The translations under genes were made by a program, and so were the position numbers. Under the pieces are notes generated by a model. The model was not told the DNA's origin, searched no databases, and saw only the letters and a program-made list of their open reading frames with translations. DNA of 64,000 nucleotides from Melieria omissa (lineage: Eukaryota; Arthropoda; Insecta; Diptera; Ulidiidae). Of the stretch, positions 61,151 to 64,000 are shown in pieces; position 1 is the first letter of the stretch, and each line of letters starts with the position of its first letter. The DNA is taken from NCBI GenBank assembly GCA_963971225.1, contig OZ020267.1, forward strand, positions 31,727,298-31,791,297, given 5' to 3'.

Positions 61151-63949
61151 CAGAGGCCCAAACTAACCTAACCCAACCTTTGCATTTCACATCTTTGACA
61201 ATAAATATGGATACATTTTAAAATCAGCAAACTTTTGCAACTTTTTCTAAACTACTTGCAGCATCCGAAACTGACATGTGCACATATTTTAGAATCGATT
61301 AACCTTCCACTTGCACTCTTTTAAAATTCATTGAATAGAAAATTGATATGGAACAGCAACGAAGTGGCACAAAATATTTTTCCGCTGTCGGAAAGATTTT
61401 CGCTGGAAGCTTAAAGCGCTTCGCTGTCGGCAAACATTTTTACGAGAAGCTAAAAAATATTCAATAATAAATGAATGCTGCGCCTTGCATCCACTGCAAA
61501 CAACAAAAACAACAATGTGTTTGTACATACGTGCACAAGCAACTACAACAAATTATTGCTTTAACAACGAAAATTGCAATTTTGTTTTATATAGATTTCG
61601 GTCTTCAATGCCGGAGTGTATATGTGTGTGAGTGTGTGTGTGTGTTGGGCGTGCAGATCCGGCAGCTATTTTACGATTTCTTTATACGAACCCATGGCCA
61701 CGGATGCTGCAGCTGCACGCTGCAAACACTAAACATTCAGTTGGGCGCACAGACCGACGGACGTTCGGCATCGAAACGAGATTTTCTAGCAGCGCAGATA
61801 AAGGTTGCGGGTTGCCATTGTTGTGATTTTGCTGTAATGTGCGCCGGGGTGAGGGTGGAAAGCCACACATATTGGTCATAGACCACCGACAAATGCACAG
61901 ACACAGTGGTGAGTTTTGCACTTTAACCGAGCAAAATTGCTACAAATAAGTTTGCCATTCTTATCGTTGCCGGTTTGCTAGTAGTCAATGCTGTTGTTGT
62001 TGTTTTTATTGTTATGCGTTTGTTTTTGTATTTTTCTTAACGTTGCACTATGGCGCTCTGTGTGTGTGTGCGTGTGTGTGTGTGCGCCAGTGCGCCAAGG
62101 TTGTCGTCTGCAGTGTTGGTTGGTCACGCCGTGATTGGCTTTGGCGCTGCGCTGTGCATTGCTTTTCTTTGCAGTCTCACCTGCAGACATGCCAAGCAAC
62201 AACAACCACAATGCGACCATGAATCGCTGTGTTCGTGTGCGCGTTCGCACAGCAAACATGGCAGTAATAGTGAAAATAAGCACGAAACGGCGCCGTTGTC
62301 ATGGCCTCTCGAACGACAGGTGAGCGCAAATAAAGGCGTAAAAATATATATAAAACAACAACAACAACAAAAACTCTATTAGCGCGCGCTCGCCAAACCA
62401 ATGGCGGATTAAAGTGTTCGAAACAGCACGTAAAATTTAAGATGCCACACCATAAAAAAATAATAATAAAAATAAAATCTTTATAACGTTGTGCAAAAGG
62501 CTTCAACGACAGCCGAAACGCTTTTGTAGATGTTGCACGAATTTATTAGCGTTTCCCACATGGCCGACGAAACAAAGCCTTGTTGCAACATGCGGTGCAT
62601 GGGTTTTTTCCCCCGATGGATCGCCGTACAACGGAGCGTATGCGCAATTTAAAAGTGTTTCTTGTTGTTTTTCTTGGCGTTTTTGGCCATCACACTCACA
62701 AGAATTTCGAACTGAAAAAGGAGCTGGCAAGCACATTGTTCCTCCTCGGGCACTGGATGGAGCGTCGTTGCATATCAAGCAGCCAGCAACACATCGTTGA
62801 AGTTCATCAATGTCACGTGATTCGTGCTCTGTTGTGGCATGCTTGCATTGTATGAGTGTGTATGAGTGTGTCTGTGTGTGTGAGTGTGTGGCTTTTATTG
62901 TTGCTCGCCTCGCAACAGTCAGCAGCCAGATTGGGTTGAAGCAAAAGATGCAACAAAACAAAAAAAGAACTCGTCAGCAATTTATCTTCCGTTCGACAAC
63001 ATATGGCAGCCAATTTTTAAGCACCGCATCAGCATATCCAGCACTGGTTGGCTGAATTAATCTGCTCTGATTGCTTTTGCCTAATGGCAGCGCCGGGCAA
63101 GGGAGCCAATGCTGGTGCGGCATGAAATCCTAATTGAATTGAAAGTAAAAAAAATTAGTCTCTGCAGATTTGGTACGTTGTGGTATTTTTATTAGAAATT
63201 TGCAGCACCAAAAAAATGTTGAAAAATGTAGCAAAATATATTTTGGTAAAAACCAAAATGTTGATTGCTTTGAAAATTCGACAATATCGTTTGGGAAATT
63301 GGATTTTCTGTGCGTCTAGGAATTTTAATATTGTGTGTACAGTAGAAAAAGTGTGTTTGGAGGTCATTTATTATGTTGATTTTATGGGCAGGAAAGGTGA
63401 AAAAGTGGGAAATGAAAAACTTTGCTATGAGTCAACATTTTGTGAATATTTTCAGGTTTAACAAAAACCTAAAAAAAAACTGAAAAAACACAAAATAACA
63501 ACTCAAACGCCTTCAAATGCTCTTTTGGTACTTAACCTTTAACTCAGAGAGTGATAACACTCAAAGAAATTAGTTAGTAACGATGTTAAGTCTGTTGTGT
63601 TTACAGTTAATTTGGCCATGTTGACATCGGGTCTGTTGAGGTAGTGGCTGTGGTATTGTGGCAATCAAAGCAAATGGAAGCCAACTTTTCCCTGAATAAT
63701 ACAAACCTGAATATATTTGAGAATTATCCCAGAAACAAAGTTAAGCTGCGGACCGAACCTTGAAGGAATGCATCGGATCTGTTCTGCTGTTTTATCGTAA
63801 AGAGGACCTTGAATAGGCACATCTCTCAAGGCATAGGGTGTGGTGTTTTAACAATCCGAACAATTCGTAGGTAATGCCATTTGTTATAGAATTCAATAAC
63901 CTAACCTTTCATCAACTAATTTTTAATAACACACACTTTCAATATTATA
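61151..63949 (+). other. timeout intron 4, unassigned
   Basis: TG runs lie at about 61,628-61,644, 62,058-62,084 and 62,870-62,890. Overlapping ORFs (up to 152 codons) at 62,050-63,060 have no recognisable domain and do not continue the TIMELESS family sequence. Confidence 0.45.
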
Positions 63950-64000
63950 ATTTGAGTGGTGTACACATTAAAGTAAATTAGTTCTGCTGCTCAACGCAGG
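63950..64000 (-). mobile_element. LTR-like fragment cut by window end
   Basis: AAATTAGTTCTGCTGC followed by AACGCAGG matches the edge of the LTR-like element at 45,475-45,500. Confidence 0.45.

Overview
The window is nuclear DNA of a higher fly (Diptera, Brachycera). It carries the 5' part of one recognisable host gene, timeout (timeless-2, the fly orthologue of mammalian TIMELESS), in a large AT-rich, transposon-filled landscape. The large repeat load, mariner, Tc3-like, piggyBac-type, hAT and R1-type elements and abundant CA/TG microsatellites would fit a tephritid or a similar large-genome fly. I cannot name the species.

Layout. 1-40,000 has no host protein gene that I can support. It holds tandem-repeat arrays, short elements bounded by TTAA with terminal CCC, dead transposases (8.4-9.1 kb, 14.3-15.25 kb, 26.7-28.3 kb, 36.7-37.6 kb), fragments of LINEs carrying an RNase H and a C-terminal zinc domain (16.8-17.35, 22.0-22.3, 24.3-25.6 kb), a three-level nested insertion (31.6-33.4 kb), an iteron-bearing inverted-repeat element (34.5-35.4 kb) and a Met-tRNA-derived SINE (35.5-35.9 kb). 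A four-copy tandem repeat (39.3-39.97 kb) lies just upstream of timeout.

40,277-56,663 holds the first four coding exons of timeout on the + strand: 40277-40378, 40447-40770, 54391-54648 and 56344-56663. They give about 334 codons, all with GT/AG junctions. Intron 2 (13.6 kb) has been invaded by two SINEs, a mariner that itself carries a 221-bp insertion, a probable solo LTR, several LINE fragments, a 443-bp TTA-flanked MITE, a 217-bp satellite and a 5'-truncated R1-clade LINE sitting inside a CA microsatellite. Intron 3 is mostly a 7-copy, ~144-bp tandem array. Intron 4 runs from 56,664 past the window end and contains a second, inverted copy of the ~160-bp satellite seen at 30.1-31.3 kb, a 740-bp inverted-repeat element and minisatellites. 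The rest of timeout lies beyond 64,000.

Function. Timeout is the fork-protection and replication-checkpoint member of the TIMELESS family, and nothing else in the window appears to work with it. The most interesting material is in the repeats: a SINE family sharing its 3' end with resident LINEs, a Tc3-like transposon with two transposase-site repeats per end and a 60-bp intron, and several insertions whose exact boundaries can be read from target duplications or from an empty-site paralogue in the same window.
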